DNA of 64,000 nucleotides from the NCBI RefSeq assembly GCF_020882245.1, contig NC_083600.1, forward strand, positions 11,594,001 through 11,658,000, in the 5' to 3' direction. The stretch comes from Rhopalosiphum padi (taxonomy: Eukaryota > Arthropoda > Insecta > Hemiptera > Aphididae). The translations under genes and the position numbers were made by a program. Numbering within the stretch: position 1 is the first letter of the stretch; each line of letters opens with the position of its first letter. The notes beneath the pieces were generated by a model, which searched no databases, had not been told where the DNA came from, and saw only the letters and a list, made by a program, of their open reading frames with translations. Positions 51,060-64,000 of the stretch are shown in pieces.

Positions 51060-54000
51060 GTAAGTACCTTCCTACCCGCTCGATACGCATTTTCTCATTT
51101 TCCATTGCCACAGCGCTGTATAATAATGATTGTGAATTAATTCAGACGCAATGTCATTAAAGTGCAATCAGACAAGTACCTATTGGCTGTAGTTGGTCGC
51201 CTATTAGACATAGATAAACGGTGGCATTGGAATGTATTAATATCATTAATTTCCTGCATGTACGTACATGAAAAAATATAATCGTTGGAAAACACACTTG
51301 TGTTTACATGCACATACCTACCTAACTGTCTAATGATATTTTTTATAATTTTTTTTTTTCGTACAACAGTATAGGATTGCTTTGGTCAACACATTAATTA
51401 ATTCAATATTGTTCCAATAACGATTAACATAAATTATTATGTAGATACCTATTGTGGTCTTAATTTAACTTCAAATATTAGGTTTGTAATGCACCTAATA
51501 ATATCAATTGTAATAATTACGACCTATCAATAAATATAATATGCTCGTAACTACATTTATTCAAAAACATTTTGATAAGTGATAACCTATATTTAATAAT
51601 ATTCATCTACCTAGTCCACAAGATATTAAGTATTGAATTTAAATATATATATATATATCGATCCAATTTAGTGGTTAATGAAAATGTTAGTACCTTACTA
51701 CCTCTATTGAAATTTGAAATATTTTTAGCTGATTTTTTAACTAGGCTTAAAATATTATCTGCAATACCTACTTATGATTTTTGTATACATTTTTCAATTT
51801 GACAGTTAAGAAATCAAGCTTTTTATTGGTTAATTTTGAAAATTACATATACATGTGTATATCGGTTTAGTACATTTTTTGGTACGTACACATATTATAT
51901 TTTTATACAATCACTACTTAACATTTACCATGTCCTTGAGAGATATTGCTCCAGGTAATTTATAACACTCCTACCTATGGATTATTTTTATTCATCAAAT
52001 TAATTGGTATGGAGAGAAGCTGTTATGTTACCTACTTCAATACTATTATTATTTTAATTAATAGGTTATTATTTTATTATGCTTATTGTATATACCTCAG
52101 TATCCTATTTTTTGGAAGTATAATGATTAAAAAAAATAGATTTGATGTTAATTGTTGATTATTATTGAATAATGATGCAAATTACAAACTATTTTTTCGA
52201 CATTTAATTGGTTAGGATTTTTTTTTTAATAATTTTTACATGGATATTGGATTAATATTATAAGTTTAATTTTAATACTTTTATAATATAAGATAAAGAC
52301 GATTTATGTTTATACCATTTTATTATAACTGCATGATTGGTACAAATACTTAAATAGATATTATGGAGCCAAAAATGCTACACTTTAAAGAAATTAAATT
52401 GAATTATAAAAACTTGTAGCATGAATATGTATTATTTAAATCTTTTTACCAAATTGTTTTTCATATAGGTAGGTAATGATTTACCTAATTGTTTTTATTC
52501 TTACTTACCTAATTAAGCTTATTTACTTCTTAAAAGTATACCTAATAAGCATTATTAATATATTAATATTGGGTTATGGAATAGGTAAATATATCAAAGC
52601 TTTTGAAAATTGCAAAAAATTTAGTCTCCTACATATTATATTAAAACTTATTATTTATCATTTTTCTGTGATAAACTTGGTGTTTTTTTTAAGTAATAGG
52701 TGTACACCATATAAGAGGTACAACTGTACAAGTTGGAATGCCCTTGGTTTGACACCACAGGATTACATTGAATGATGAAGCAATCCCTAATAAGTTTTAT
52801 TTTATAAAATTGCCTGTATTAAATGTTGTTAAATTAAATAAGAATTCTTTTTTATTTTAATAGATATAAAATATATTTTTAAAAGACGTAACAAACTATT
52901 GCTTTCTGATTTATGTGAACCTATTTACATGACAATATTTATTTATTATAATGTATTCATTATATTTCATGATACTATGTTAATATATTTAATAAATGTG
53001 TACATTATTTTTTTGCAAATAAAGTTGGTTATAAAAATACAACACACAACCAAAAATGTTTTATTATTTAAATTAATAGTTATTGAAAATTAAATTGACT
53101 TAAAAATACTGACCTACTATTCTATTTTACTATGAATTATTTAAATTCTAAGTATTAAAATAACATTATAACTAAATATATGGTACTATACTATTTCCAA
53201 ATTACTGAAATTTATTATCTGTGTATTATAGTCCTAAAGATAATGTAGATATGATGTACAATGAGTATAATATAAATTTAATTAAATACATCTTTAAAGT
53301 TTATTGCTTACATTTTACTAGATAATTTAAAAATAATCATCTGTAACAGCCAACAGGTAAGAATCTTATTGAAAATAAATATCTATTTAAAAAGTTATCT
53401 GGTTATAAGGTTTTTGAAATATTATAAACACTACATAATAGTTAATCTGTACGGTACTGAATATGTATGCTAGGTTAAGGTATTTATACTACCTAATTAT
53501 TTTAATTGTTTGTGACATTTACTTATTTAGAGGTTGGTATTATCTTTTATGTAATTATTGAATTATAATATGTACTCATTACTTTTTTCTTGTATAATGT
53601 ATTATATTAAGTGATAACTTTTGAACATCATATACTTCTATTAATAACTCTGTATTAGTTATTAGCACTCAGATGAAGTATAGCAACACAATAGACTTAT
53701 TTTTCCTCGGATTTATATTAGTTAATTGTATTAAGTACACATTTACATTGTTTCACAGTTCCACTATATAATAGTAAATAGGCACTATTTGTTTTGGTAC
53801 ATCATTCATGATTACATAAGATTTTAGAACAATTAAACCTTATAAATTATAAATGTGTCTATTTAATTATACTTACCTATATATATATTTAACTAGATAT
53901 TTAACAGTTAATCAGCAAAGCAAATATTTTAAAAGGTATTCATTGGTATTGATATAGTATCTAAAAAAACTTCTTTTCTGGTTTCATTTTGCTGAATAGT

Positions 54001-57000
54001 TTATTCTATTATTAATTTAATTCACTGATATCTGTGTCAAGATATTATAGAACGTTTTACCATACAATAAACAAATATTAAAATATTAGATATTTATTAA
54101 TACATAATATAATAAATATATATTACAGTAATATTAAGATACATTTATATGAAATAAATTACATACAACTATTTTTATTCATCAGTGAGTGAAATTATTT
54201 TAAATATTATTTAAAAGATAAAATATTTTAGATAATAGCTTGGCTACTAAGTTGAAGTAGTTACTATAATATTCATTACATTATGTTTTATTATGTTATA
54301 ATAATTCTGGCTTCAGCTGTTTGTTGTCACTTATTTTATAAATTCAAAATATGTATACTGCATATTACATTATTTTGTGAACAATATATTAATACAATTA
54401 AGAGATTTTTATATTATTCAGATATTTATAGCTATATTAGTTAGACAGAAAAGAAAAACAAGTATAAAAATATGTAGGGAAAGCCAGAAAGGGGAAAGTG
54501 CCACTATAGTGTATTGTACTATTGTGCAAACATAGTTATAAAAAATCAAAGTTTTGTAAATAACATCTAAGTCTAGCAGTTAATTTTTTTTTATCTATTG
54601 CATTTTTTGGCAATTGGAATATATGCTCAGTGTGGTTACAGGTTTAATTTAGTTAAAAAATAACTAAATTCTTATAGTTGTGTTTCAGGTAGTGACTATA
54701 GTGTTAAGACACAGTTTAAAAATAAGACCACTACTAGCTTAATCTTTGCCATAATCTAAATTAAGACTGTTTTGAAATTTTCTCATCTCATAATAAAAAT
54801 AGAAATTTACATCATTACATTCTACAGCTTATTGGGATAACATACTTTAGCGTAATGTCAAAAGTCACTTTCCGTCGAAATATTTGTTTATTTTAGTTGT
54901 ATTATTATGTAGGTAGCTAGTTTGAAAGTAGAAAACACTATTAATACATAACTCAATAACTGTATAAAATAAACTATAGGTATTGTTTTTTGTCTTCAGC
55001 TACGTATTGGTGAGTCAATGTACATATTATTATTTTGAATGAATTATATAATTTATCATCCTATTCTGAGTTATTAATGGCTCAACGTAATTAATAATTC
55101 ATTACATAATATGGGAAATAGTTATAACTGCCGGTGTTTGTAAATTAAAGAAATTTATATTGTTAGTGCCTAAATAAAATAACTGTATTATCTATTAAGT
55201 CGATTATAATTTTCTTGGCTTTGGATCCAAGATTCAAGAAGAGCTGTTGGTTTTTTTGGTGTATTATAATTAAGTTGGATAAAATAATTAGTGATGGACT
55301 TTTTAATTTTCTAAGACGATTACCTACATCAATTATTTGAATGAATATTATTAAATTATAATAAACAATAAACATTAGATAATGTAGACTTACAAGTTGC
55401 TACCCTTATCAAAAAATGTTCGCAGTGGAGTATCCATAAAATGATCTTATCTTCAAAATATCTTCCCATAATTGCAGTTAAATTTAACTTAAATTGGATT
55501 GTTTTTATTTTACCTATTTATAAATTATACACAATATATATAATTTAAAAAGTATAATAATCGTAGTTTATAATGACAGAAATGTTGATTGTATTGGTTA
55601 CATGGGAAATAAGTCGCTCACTTTTAACGAAGATATATATATATATTATATTATGTTTATAATCATGGATTAAGATGGTGGGGACGTGATTGGGTTTTTC
55701 GGAATGGTACATATTACTATATTAGTGTATTATTACACTTACAGTTAGGTTTATTAAAATTAAAGGGTGGAATTATTTGGGGGTGAAATGTTATTGACGA
55801 TATACGTAACTATCTCTTTCTTCTATGTATAAAATGTGATTTTCAGATAACTGAGTGTGGCTTGTAACATAGTAAAAAGAGTGTTATATGATCAAATTTT
55901 AGATTGAAAAATTTAAATTTTGTATGGGTTAAATTGTTTTGTTGACACTACACTCGTTAAATTCTAAGGAGAATTTTATAACTATTTAGTTTGGTGTAAA
56001 TACTGGGTTTTTAAGTCTTATTGGACAAAAGATTATTTAGTAAATGTTTTTATTGTTAAGAGATACATTTTTTCATGTAAGTATATATGTGAAAAAATTA
56101 GTGGGTTATAACAAAGTTGTATGCATTATAATATATTCATAATATAATATGTATTGTTTTTACAGTGTATTTACATTATACACCAAACAATTTCATCGGT
56201 TATAAAAACAGTAAGTTAACCTGTTTAAACTCTGTTAGATTATGAAAACCAGCTATGGTCCGACATATGATTTTTATAAATGTAAATGACATCGGTATTT
56301 GGTATATTATTATTAATGGTTTAAAAATAGTTTTATATTTGTTTCTTAAATTAAGTCATGTAGATATTTTTATTAAAACCAATTAACAATAAAATATGAA
56401 ATGTAAATTACTATAGTAATACTTATTAGATTAAGAATCAAAATATTGTATTTCACTGAACTCAATACAATATTATAATGTGTAGGTATAGTTTATTTAG
56501 TTTATTGTGTCTTTTACGCCAATTTAAAATTTTATAGATTTAGAAATTGAAACATTGTTGTTAATGACCATTTCCATTTTCTACTCTAAATTGTAATTTA
56601 ATCATAAAAATAATAAAACATCCCGACAATATCTTGGCTAGTAGGATGATAGTAATTGATATTATACTACGGTCTACGACTATTCATCTTTATAATTAGA
56701 TAAAAGTTGTTATAACTTTTTATTTATAACTTATAATAATAGTTCTCATTGTGATCAAATTATTTTTGTATTTGGTATGCTTAGTTCAATGTTCTTAGCA
56801 TGAGTAGCAATTGACAGTAATTCATAGGAATTATGTATTTTCTGACATTGCTACATTTAGATAAGGGACATCTCAAATGGTTATGTTTCAATTATTATAT
56901 TATTTATAGATAGTTGTTTGTTTAGGTACATTTTATAATGACCCTGCATATTACAGTTCTTTGAATTGATCGTTTTTATCATTCTTCATCAAGTTTTCCG

Positions 57001-58666
57001 GTAAATTTATTATAATGATTTACGAGTATTTTTTGTATGCTTCATTGCAGCATTTTGTTTTATGTATAATTTATAAAACCATTTAAAATTTTTTAGTTTA
57101 AATGCTATAAGATTGAATCATTATGTTGTATAATATAATGTCAATGCACCTGCATTTACGATACCCATTTAGTACCTTCCTAAATTAATAATTTATACTG
57201 GTTTTATTTAAAACTGTTAAATATTTTACTATGGTTCAATATTAAACGTTATGTCGTCATGATTCATGAACTCTTGTAAAACAATATAATTTAAACAACA
57301 TAATATATTATGTAATTATAATATTTTATAAATATATAGATTGCGGATTGGTGTTCACTTTGTTAAATAGTATTGTTTTAATTTTTAACTAGTAGCCATA
57401 ATATTAATGTTGACCGTCGATGTTTGTTTAATTTAACTTTTCTTCATAACGGTTATCTGCATTGTGTAGATACCGTATACTTCAAATACCCTCAATAATA
57501 TATAAAAATTAAACTTAAAATATGTCTTTGTAATGCATTTTACAATATTTATTGTAATATTTAATATTATTATTATATGTCAATTTATTGAACCATACAG
57601 ACAGAAACATATATTTGATAGGTAGGTATTTATTTTTGTTAATATTTACTCGGCGATTGATAACAATGCTTACGAAGCAATATATAAAGCATATATTATA
57701 TTATTCAAGTATAATAATATGAAATGTGTGGGTTATGTCTAAAAATGTAAACATTGACAGTTTTTACAAAGATGAAATTGTATTTGTAAAATGTTTCTGA
57801 TCACGCAAAACATTGTGTTTAAACACACACGTAGTGCTTGCTGCTTATACTTATTCTTTTGATTAGTTTGGTTTTTGTGTTGATCGATTTTACTATGTCA
57901 GGAATAATAGTCATATAATTATTATCCTATTATAGTATTATAGTAATTATAGTTACTATTAACTGGTGTTAATTGCAAAACATTCAGACTCATAAAGAAA
58001 CGGTAGGTATTGCTTTTGTAATTTTTATATGATTTCATGCTGTGTATAAATGATAATATTGTTATTACAACAAAGACTAACAATACATAAGTATGAAAAA
58101 AGAATTATTATATATTTTCTTTATTAAATCAATAATAATAAAAAAGGTTTGAAGCATTTTACTCGGGAAGTAAAAATACGTTTTAGTCATAAATGTATCC
58201 ATTAAAATGTATATCATTTTTATACTACGAGTATAAAAAAACATAGGCTATTAATTTATTCATTATTGTATTACCTAATAATTAATTTATTAAGCCTCGT
58301 TTAAAATTATTATACGTCAATCTGTAGACGTCAGACAGCAATTCATAATTCGATAAGTGGTAATGTAATCGCTTTCGGTAAAACCTATGTACCTAATACG
58401 TTTTATATTTACAAAATAATATAAAACCTCTTAAACTATTTATCGTAATCAGCTAATAAACGATTAAATAATGTAACTAATTAGGTATTAATTTTATCAA
58501 GCTGTAAAATAAGTAATTTCTAGAATGATTTTTTTTTTTGTATAACACATGAATACCTTTAATGGCTGTGGGTATGGGGTAGAAATATGAAATCCAACAC
58601 TATTCAATTTATATTATAACTATTATACTTATCGTAAACTTAAAAAAATATTATATTTTGTTTTAG
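51060..58666 (+). other. Presumed first intron of phtf
   Basis: About 7.6 kb of AT-rich DNA. Many small open frames exist but none shows a domain. A Kozak-like ACCATG with a short frame and donor at 51930-51954 is not phase-compatible with the phtf exons. I see no clear mobile element. Confidence 0.5.
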
Positions 58667-58697
58667 ATCAAATTAAGCTAGTGTATCAGTTTAGGAA

Positions 58698-61600
58698 ATG
58701 GGATGTAATGTACAAAAAATAGTCACGTGGTGAGTAGATATTATTATGATATTGATCATTATATATTTATTAGTTAAATATAAAATACACGTGCTATGTT
58801 AGAGACATTATAAACATCACGGTGTACATAAAATAATAATATATAATATTGACATTTTTTGCAATAGGTATCAAAAAAAAATTGGCACTTATGATAAACA
58901 ACAGTGGGAAAAAACGATTGAGCAACGTATTTTGAGTGGATTTACGCATGTTCCAAAGAAAAATGCTAAATTGAAGACTGATCTTATTGATGTAGATTTA
59001 GTGAGAGGTTAGTAGTAGCATTGAATTAATCAATTGTAGTAAGTACAACATAAATGTACAATAATATTATATAATTATTAATTATGATACTATTAAGATT
59101 AAAAAAAAATGTCCATCTATACGACCCTGGCCTTGCTTTACAATACATAACGGGGTTCTGTGTGGTCTGAGGTTAAGGTCTATTGATTTTTTTACCCATT
59201 GACCTTTTCGGCAAAATCAATACGGCCAAAACTCGGGTAACCGGCGTGTAGTTGAGTACATTGTACTCGTTTAATTATAATATTAATTACTGTTTTAAAA
59301 TATACATTATAATATTATATTGATATTATTTTCGGGATTTGAATTAATATCGAAATGATTGCACTTTGTTTACAGGATCGGCGTTTACCAAGACGAAACC
59401 GAAACACGGGTTTTTCACTGTAGCCCGTTTGGCGATCGTCCGGCTATTATTTTTACCATGCTATTACCGCTGGTACATACACCAGACGTCGTGGCGATTG
59501 TTTCTGTCGCTTTTATGTCTTTACGTCTTGGAACTGGCAAACATTTTGTTGTTCAGTTACGTCACGTTTGTTTCCTCCGAAGAAGAAGACACATCGCCGG
59601 TACGTAACAATATTATAAATTATTTATAAAACATCACGTCGTATAACAGAATGTTACTGCATTGTAGCCACATTATTATTTGCCTAGTACAATTATTGTA
59701 TTATCGTGTTCGACTAAAAACTCGGTTGTGACCATCGAGTTTCGCGTTCTAATCCAAGAATGGGCCGGGACACCCGGCCGGCGGCCGTCCAGTTTCGAAC
59801 CATTGTGATTTGTAATATATGCAGGCCCGAGCATAGGAATTCTTCACAGAGGGGGGAAAATAATTATATTATAATAAAAATAGTATTATATTTATATTAT
59901 TCTTTTAAGTAGGTATATGAAAAGTGTTTAGTAATTACATTTTTTCGATCAATATTATAATACTTCAGGAGTCATGCAGAAGTAAACTTCCTTTTAATTT
60001 GTTTAAACCAATATAGCTGTTAATTGACCTGGATGCAAAAAAAAAAAGCAATGGGGCGTTTTAACCCCCCTCCCACGCTTATAGGAGATATATGTAATAT
60101 TATTTAAATTATACTATAATGTGTATAATATAAAATAAAATACATTTGGACGTCCTGAATAGTATTACTACTTACTCCTACACGATGTTCGGATCCTGCT
60201 ATCGATGCCATAATATTTTAAGTAGGTATAGAGCGAACCGACACAAAGCCGACGGTCCGTTCCGTTATTATTCCGGTCAGTCACTCGAAAGCAATTGTCT
60301 GTATAATAATAAATTATAGTGCATTATCTCCGCGTAAACTACAAGGTTTTTAGTGTATAGCCGGGTATACGATATAAATATAACTAATATTAAAACGAAT
60401 TTAATTTACAAGATCGTCTATATAATAATTTATTTCCTAGACTTTTATGCGTCAGATATAAAGGTCACATAGTTGAAGAATAATTATCATAACTATAAAA
60501 AAATTAATACATTTATGATATCGTTTGTCGTTTACCTAAAGGGCTGATACGTTTAAACTAATAAAATATGATAAAGTACTTGCGCACAAAGTTTGTACCT
60601 ACGCATTAATAAAGTTGCATTATACATTATATTATTATGACGTCACGTTGAATTTAGTAAATATGGTACGGATTATATTATGATATCACGATTTCATAAA
60701 TTCTAAATTTACGTATTTATTTTACAATTTGAATTTCTGTATAATAATAATCTGTTATATTTTTTATAATAAAAAAAATCGAAATATTTACTATCTGTAC
60801 ATAGCACAATAAGTAAATATTTTAATTATTATAAAATACATTTTTTTCTTTTAAAACATTAATGTTATCATTAGAGGACAAATTAATTCATTGATAAAAC
60901 TCAATGTGTATTTTTTGATGTTTTAAATGTGTTTACTTACTATGCCAACAATAAATAGCCTCTCTTTTAAATCAAAATGTTGGTCTCACTTGCGGGTTAA
61001 TACTCAAAGTTCTAACAACCAATTTAGCACAATCTTTAATCAATGCTCCGCACACTTCACAAACTATTAGCTATAACTCTCTCCATAACCTAATCGAATT
61101 CTCCCATCTCGCTTTCTTAGCAATATGCCAAATACCCAACGTTCTACCATCACTTCATCTTGGCTAATTGGCAATTGTAGTACCAAATTACTATATTTCA
61201 CCTGTTAATTTTGTAATATTTAAACATTTTAAACTAATTTATTTTTATTTTTTTTAAATAATTAATATATAGGTTTTTTTTTAAATTACAACCATGAAAT
61301 GTCAGTAATCTCCTAGCTCGCCCTCTAGGCATTCTATACTCAACACATTATTTATCATCCTCAAAACTAATTTTAGAAACCTGGCTTATCCGTACTAAGA
61401 AGTTCAAATTATAACGACTGCAGTATAATAATATAATAAAATAATAAAAAAATACATTTATTGTATATTGTAGCAAAAATTAAAACATTATTATCATATT
61501 CTTACAATTATTGAATTATTATGGTATAAATCAATATTTCTAATTATTATCAACGTCATTATACGTTTTTTCTACGATTTTATCTGTTTCACATGCTGGT

Positions 61601-64000
61601 CTAAAATTTAAAATTTAATTATATATTATAATTTGATCAATTAATGTGACGTATATTTATCTAAAATATGTTAAGATTATATTGAATAATTAAGATTATT
61701 GGTTTTTACCATGTCCACTAATAAAAAAAAAATGTTGTTATCGATACAGGTACACAGCACAATTAATTGTTATTAGTTTATTACACAATAAATTGTTATT
61801 TATTTCGTAAAAAGGATACCGGCATAGCGCCGACCTTATGCCATATAACAAAATAGTAAGCCGCCTAGCGCAAAACATTTTACATAGAAAAGAAAACTGT
61901 AAATTTTTATTTGAACCACTTGATAAACCTATTGATAATTGATTTAAAAACTAAATGTATAAAGTTGATTATACTTTCACATATAAACGTAATAATTCAT
62001 TCTGTTGAAGAACAATTATCAACTAATAAATCATAACCATTTTGATATTTTCAAGTTTTTGTATGACTTAAGTGATTAAATAAATATGACAAATAATGAT
62101 ACTATTAAAAAATGTAAGTTATTACTTTCAAAAAATGGCGATGTTAGTAAAGTAGATACTGAATTCTATAGCGGAAATTTCGTTGAATTTTTAAAGGAGC
62201 TAGAATAATCTAAATAAAGTGATCCACAGGATAACATTTCTAATAGTTTAAATTTTTGGTTTTTAATTGGAGGGAGGGTGGAGGCCAAGTTTAAAGTTAA
62301 GCTTTAAGCGTTAAAGTGAATTGTAATTTGTAAACTTTGATTAATGATGATTTTATACCGAACGTATATAGTAGTGGCACTTTGTATAATTTTAACAATG
62401 TCTTTGTGTCGGTCACATTAGGGTTATGAAGTTTTTTTAAAATACAAAAAGTATTTGGGTTTTCTATGAACCAAGAAAGGTTAAGTGATCTTGCAATAAT
62501 TTGCACTGGAAGAGGTGATGAACAATCTTGAATTTAAGCATTTATTGATCTTTAATACAAGAAAAATCTCTCTATATGAATGATATTTGATATATTTTGG
62601 ATATTGAAGTTGTATTTTTTTCATATTTTATTTTAATGTATGATAGTGTATAATATTGGTTATAAAATATATGACTAGCATTAATATTTATTTTTCTATA
62701 CTCCCTAGACCCATTGTATAATATGTACAAAGTATCTACATAGATTACAAATTATAATCTATACTCTATACATAACAGATAATTTAAATTAACGGTATTT
62801 GATATATTTGTGTAAATGGAATTATGATACCTATTTAAAAACAATGGTTTATCCGTGTGCTTATTGTTGCATGCTCCTAAAAGTCTAATAGATTTAAATG
62901 TCTAAAGCAAGTTATTAAAATTTTTTTATCAAATAACAAGTAGTAATCGATGGATCACAAAAGATATAGAACTTAAAAATTAAAAATATTCAAATATTCA
63001 TTTATTAAAAATCAAAAAAAACCCTACAATTTTTAAAAATGTATACATTTATTGATTATTATTTATTAATATTACATTTTTATATTTCTATATTAAAAAT
63101 TGTTTCATTAAATAAATCGAAATTTAAAAAAAATGATTTGTTGTGCTTTTTAGACTTTTAGATGAGAAATCCAGATTAGTATTTTATCAAGAATGATAAA
63201 TATATTTCATCTGAATTTTTTTTTAAACAATTTGAAATAATTTGTAACTAATAAATAATAATCATTGCAAGAAATCTTAAAGCTGCTAATTCAAGGTAGT
63301 TGTTATTAACTATCTATTCTATGTTTACTGTTGCTTATTGTTTTATAAATTATAAAATAGTACGTATCATCCTCAATTGAAAAAATTGTGTATGAAATAT
63401 GTATCAACATTTATAATTTAGGTTCCATTATTTTATTTATTTTATAGTTATTCATAAAGACAATACTTTTTTTTCCAGACTGTAACACTTGGTGAAGTAC
63501 TGAGTCCATTTATAATGATGCTTGTTTTGAGCATTGTTCATTCGCAAATTGTATCTACCACTACAATTTCAAAAAAGAACTTCCTGAAAACACCTAGATC
63601 TCATAGCCCAAGACATGCTAAAAGAGGTCATTCTACCTCAAGTAAAATTAAAAGTAAATTCATATTATTATTTATAACATTTTATAGGTAAACTTGATAT
63701 ATACAATCAATATATTAATACTGAATTATATAATTATAGATTCGACTGAAATGAATGTAGAAAGTATTCAATCTTTAGTTGGCACTGATACTAAATATGT
63801 AAAGCGGAGAAATAGAATGTGAGTTATTGTTATAGTAAATAAACTATGTTTTCAGTAATATTTATATTTTTGTTAAATCATTATGTTTTACTATTTTGAA
63901 TTATTTTTGACTAATTACATATTTTAAATTAATTAAAATTATGTTTTAGTGGAGATGTTTCTAAACCCCATAATGTTGTATGGGATACATCACCTGTAAA
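58698..64000 (+). CDS. phtf: PHTF-family membrane protein, N-terminal part (gene continues past the window)
   Basis: Coding exons in view are 58698-58729, 58868-59007, 59376-59599, 63479-63653, 63740-63818 and 63950-64000 (open end). Phases 2, 1, 0, 1 and 2 all match, giving 233 residues so far. The N-terminus WYQKKIGTYDKQQWEKTIEQ, then PKKNAKLKTDLIDVDLVRGS, is the defining start of the PHTF domain. It is followed by membrane segments (about residues 80-125: RLLFLPCYYRW, LFLSLLCLYVLELANILLF; about 135-155: PFIMMLVLSIVHSQIVST). The conserved H(S/C)QIVST is present. Next comes a basic Ser-rich segment and a start of WDTSP. Family knowledge: despite the 'homeodomain' name, PHTF1 is an endoplasmic-reticulum membrane protein, best known from male germ cells. 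The ATG lies in a 32-nt coding stretch, as expected for a short non-conserved leader before WYQKKIG. The last intron in view before exon 4 is 3.9 kb and holds a hAT fossil. Confidence 0.93.
59600..63478 (+). other. phtf intron between coding exons 3 and 4
   Basis: This 3.9-kb intron runs from donor CCG|GTACGT to acceptor TTTTCCAG. It contains a homopolymer-bearing patch at about 59820-60085 (gaggggggaaa, then aacccccctccc), a moderately GC-rich antisense-looking patch at about 60950-61400 that I cannot identify, and a degenerate hAT transposase remnant at about 61812-62590. The rest is AT-rich. Confidence 0.6.
61812..62590 (+). mobile_element. Degenerate hAT-family transposon fossil
   Basis: Near 62460-62520 the plus strand reads SMNQERLSDLAII, the core of the C-terminal dimerisation region of hAT transposases of the ZMYM1/TTF-finger type. 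The expected upstream SVTxAERSFSKLK survives only in broken form with stops and frame shifts. A 40-residue acidic frame (MTNNDTIKKCKLLL start, 62086-62208) may be another remnant. At about 61812-61880 a patch with CCGGCATAGCGCCGACC and GCCGCCTAGCGC resembles hAT end sequences of aphids from memory. There is no intact frame and no confirmed target duplication. Boundaries are approximate. Confidence 0.55.

Noticed and set aside
51930..51954. ACCATG mini-frame (MSLRDIAPG-type) followed by a GT donor, as an alternative first exon of phtf
   Set aside because: Its exit phase (1) does not fit exon 58868 (needs 2), and joined to 58667 the frame hits TAA.
26244..60085. Scattered G- or C-homopolymer patches (26244-26345, 36304-36355, 50416-50433, 59855-60075)
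   Set aside because: They look like fragments of dispersed repeats, but I could not define ends or align them to each other convincingly.
1..64000. CRISPR arrays, bacterial operons, rRNA, and a gene cluster forming a novel system
   Set aside because: No regularly spaced repeats, no rRNA or recognisable tRNA, and the gene set is ordinary conserved animal genes with introns. No microRNA was recognised by eye, but a folding and homology scan was not possible here.

Overview
The window is animal nuclear DNA: very AT-rich, with genes split by many introns that use GT-AG sites, and no operons or Shine-Dalgarno signals. The gene families point to an insect. The base composition, the recurring TAGGTACCTA-type words and the transposon types resemble aphid genomes. 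That placement is an inference and was not tested by a search.

Four protein-coding genes can be reconstructed exon by exon with consistent splice phases. (1) Hey, a bHLH-Orange repressor of the Notch pathway, minus strand, 14336-18302, three exons, about 461 residues. (2) A gamma-type syntrophin of the dystrophin complex, plus strand, 30347-38722, ten coding exons, 495 residues. (3) Elongin A, minus strand, 42843-49759, nine coding exons, 596 residues. (4) phtf (PHTF1/2 family membrane protein), plus strand, with a likely 5' UTR exon ending at 51059, coding from 58698 and running off the right end. Elongin A and phtf are divergent and about 1 kb apart. Three weaker gene candidates are a minus-strand first exon at 4939-5034, a plus-strand signal-peptide-like reading frame at 27969-28106, and a three-exon 72-residue frame at 41575-42207.

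From left to right: 1-14 kb is mostly AT-rich sequence, with a GC-rich promoter-like island and first exon at 5 kb, an antisense LINE fossil at 9.0-9.7 kb and a GC-rich island at 10.1-11.3 kb. Hey and its GC-rich flanks occupy 14.3-19 kb. Between Hey and the syntrophin lie a non-autonomous hAT element with an intact 8-bp target duplication (22316-22964), a pogo/Tigger remnant (about 24.9-25.2 kb), a GC-rich TATA-bearing island (26.9-28.3 kb) and a terminal-inverted-repeat element (29316-30030). The Elongin A and phtf introns are plain AT-rich DNA except for a hAT transposase fossil at about 61.8-62.6 kb.

The genes do not form one pathway: Hey is a Notch effector, the syntrophin a membrane scaffold, Elongin A a transcription-elongation and ubiquitin-ligase subunit, and phtf an endomembrane protein. 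I found no convincing new multigene system. The points most worth a second look are at the level of gene structure: a stopless 69-nt intron in the syntrophin whose retention would insert a membrane-like helix, a GC-AG intron bounded by direct repeats in Elongin A, a GTG where the Hey start codon should be, and an inverted pair of Su(H)-type sites around an E-box inside a Hey intron.
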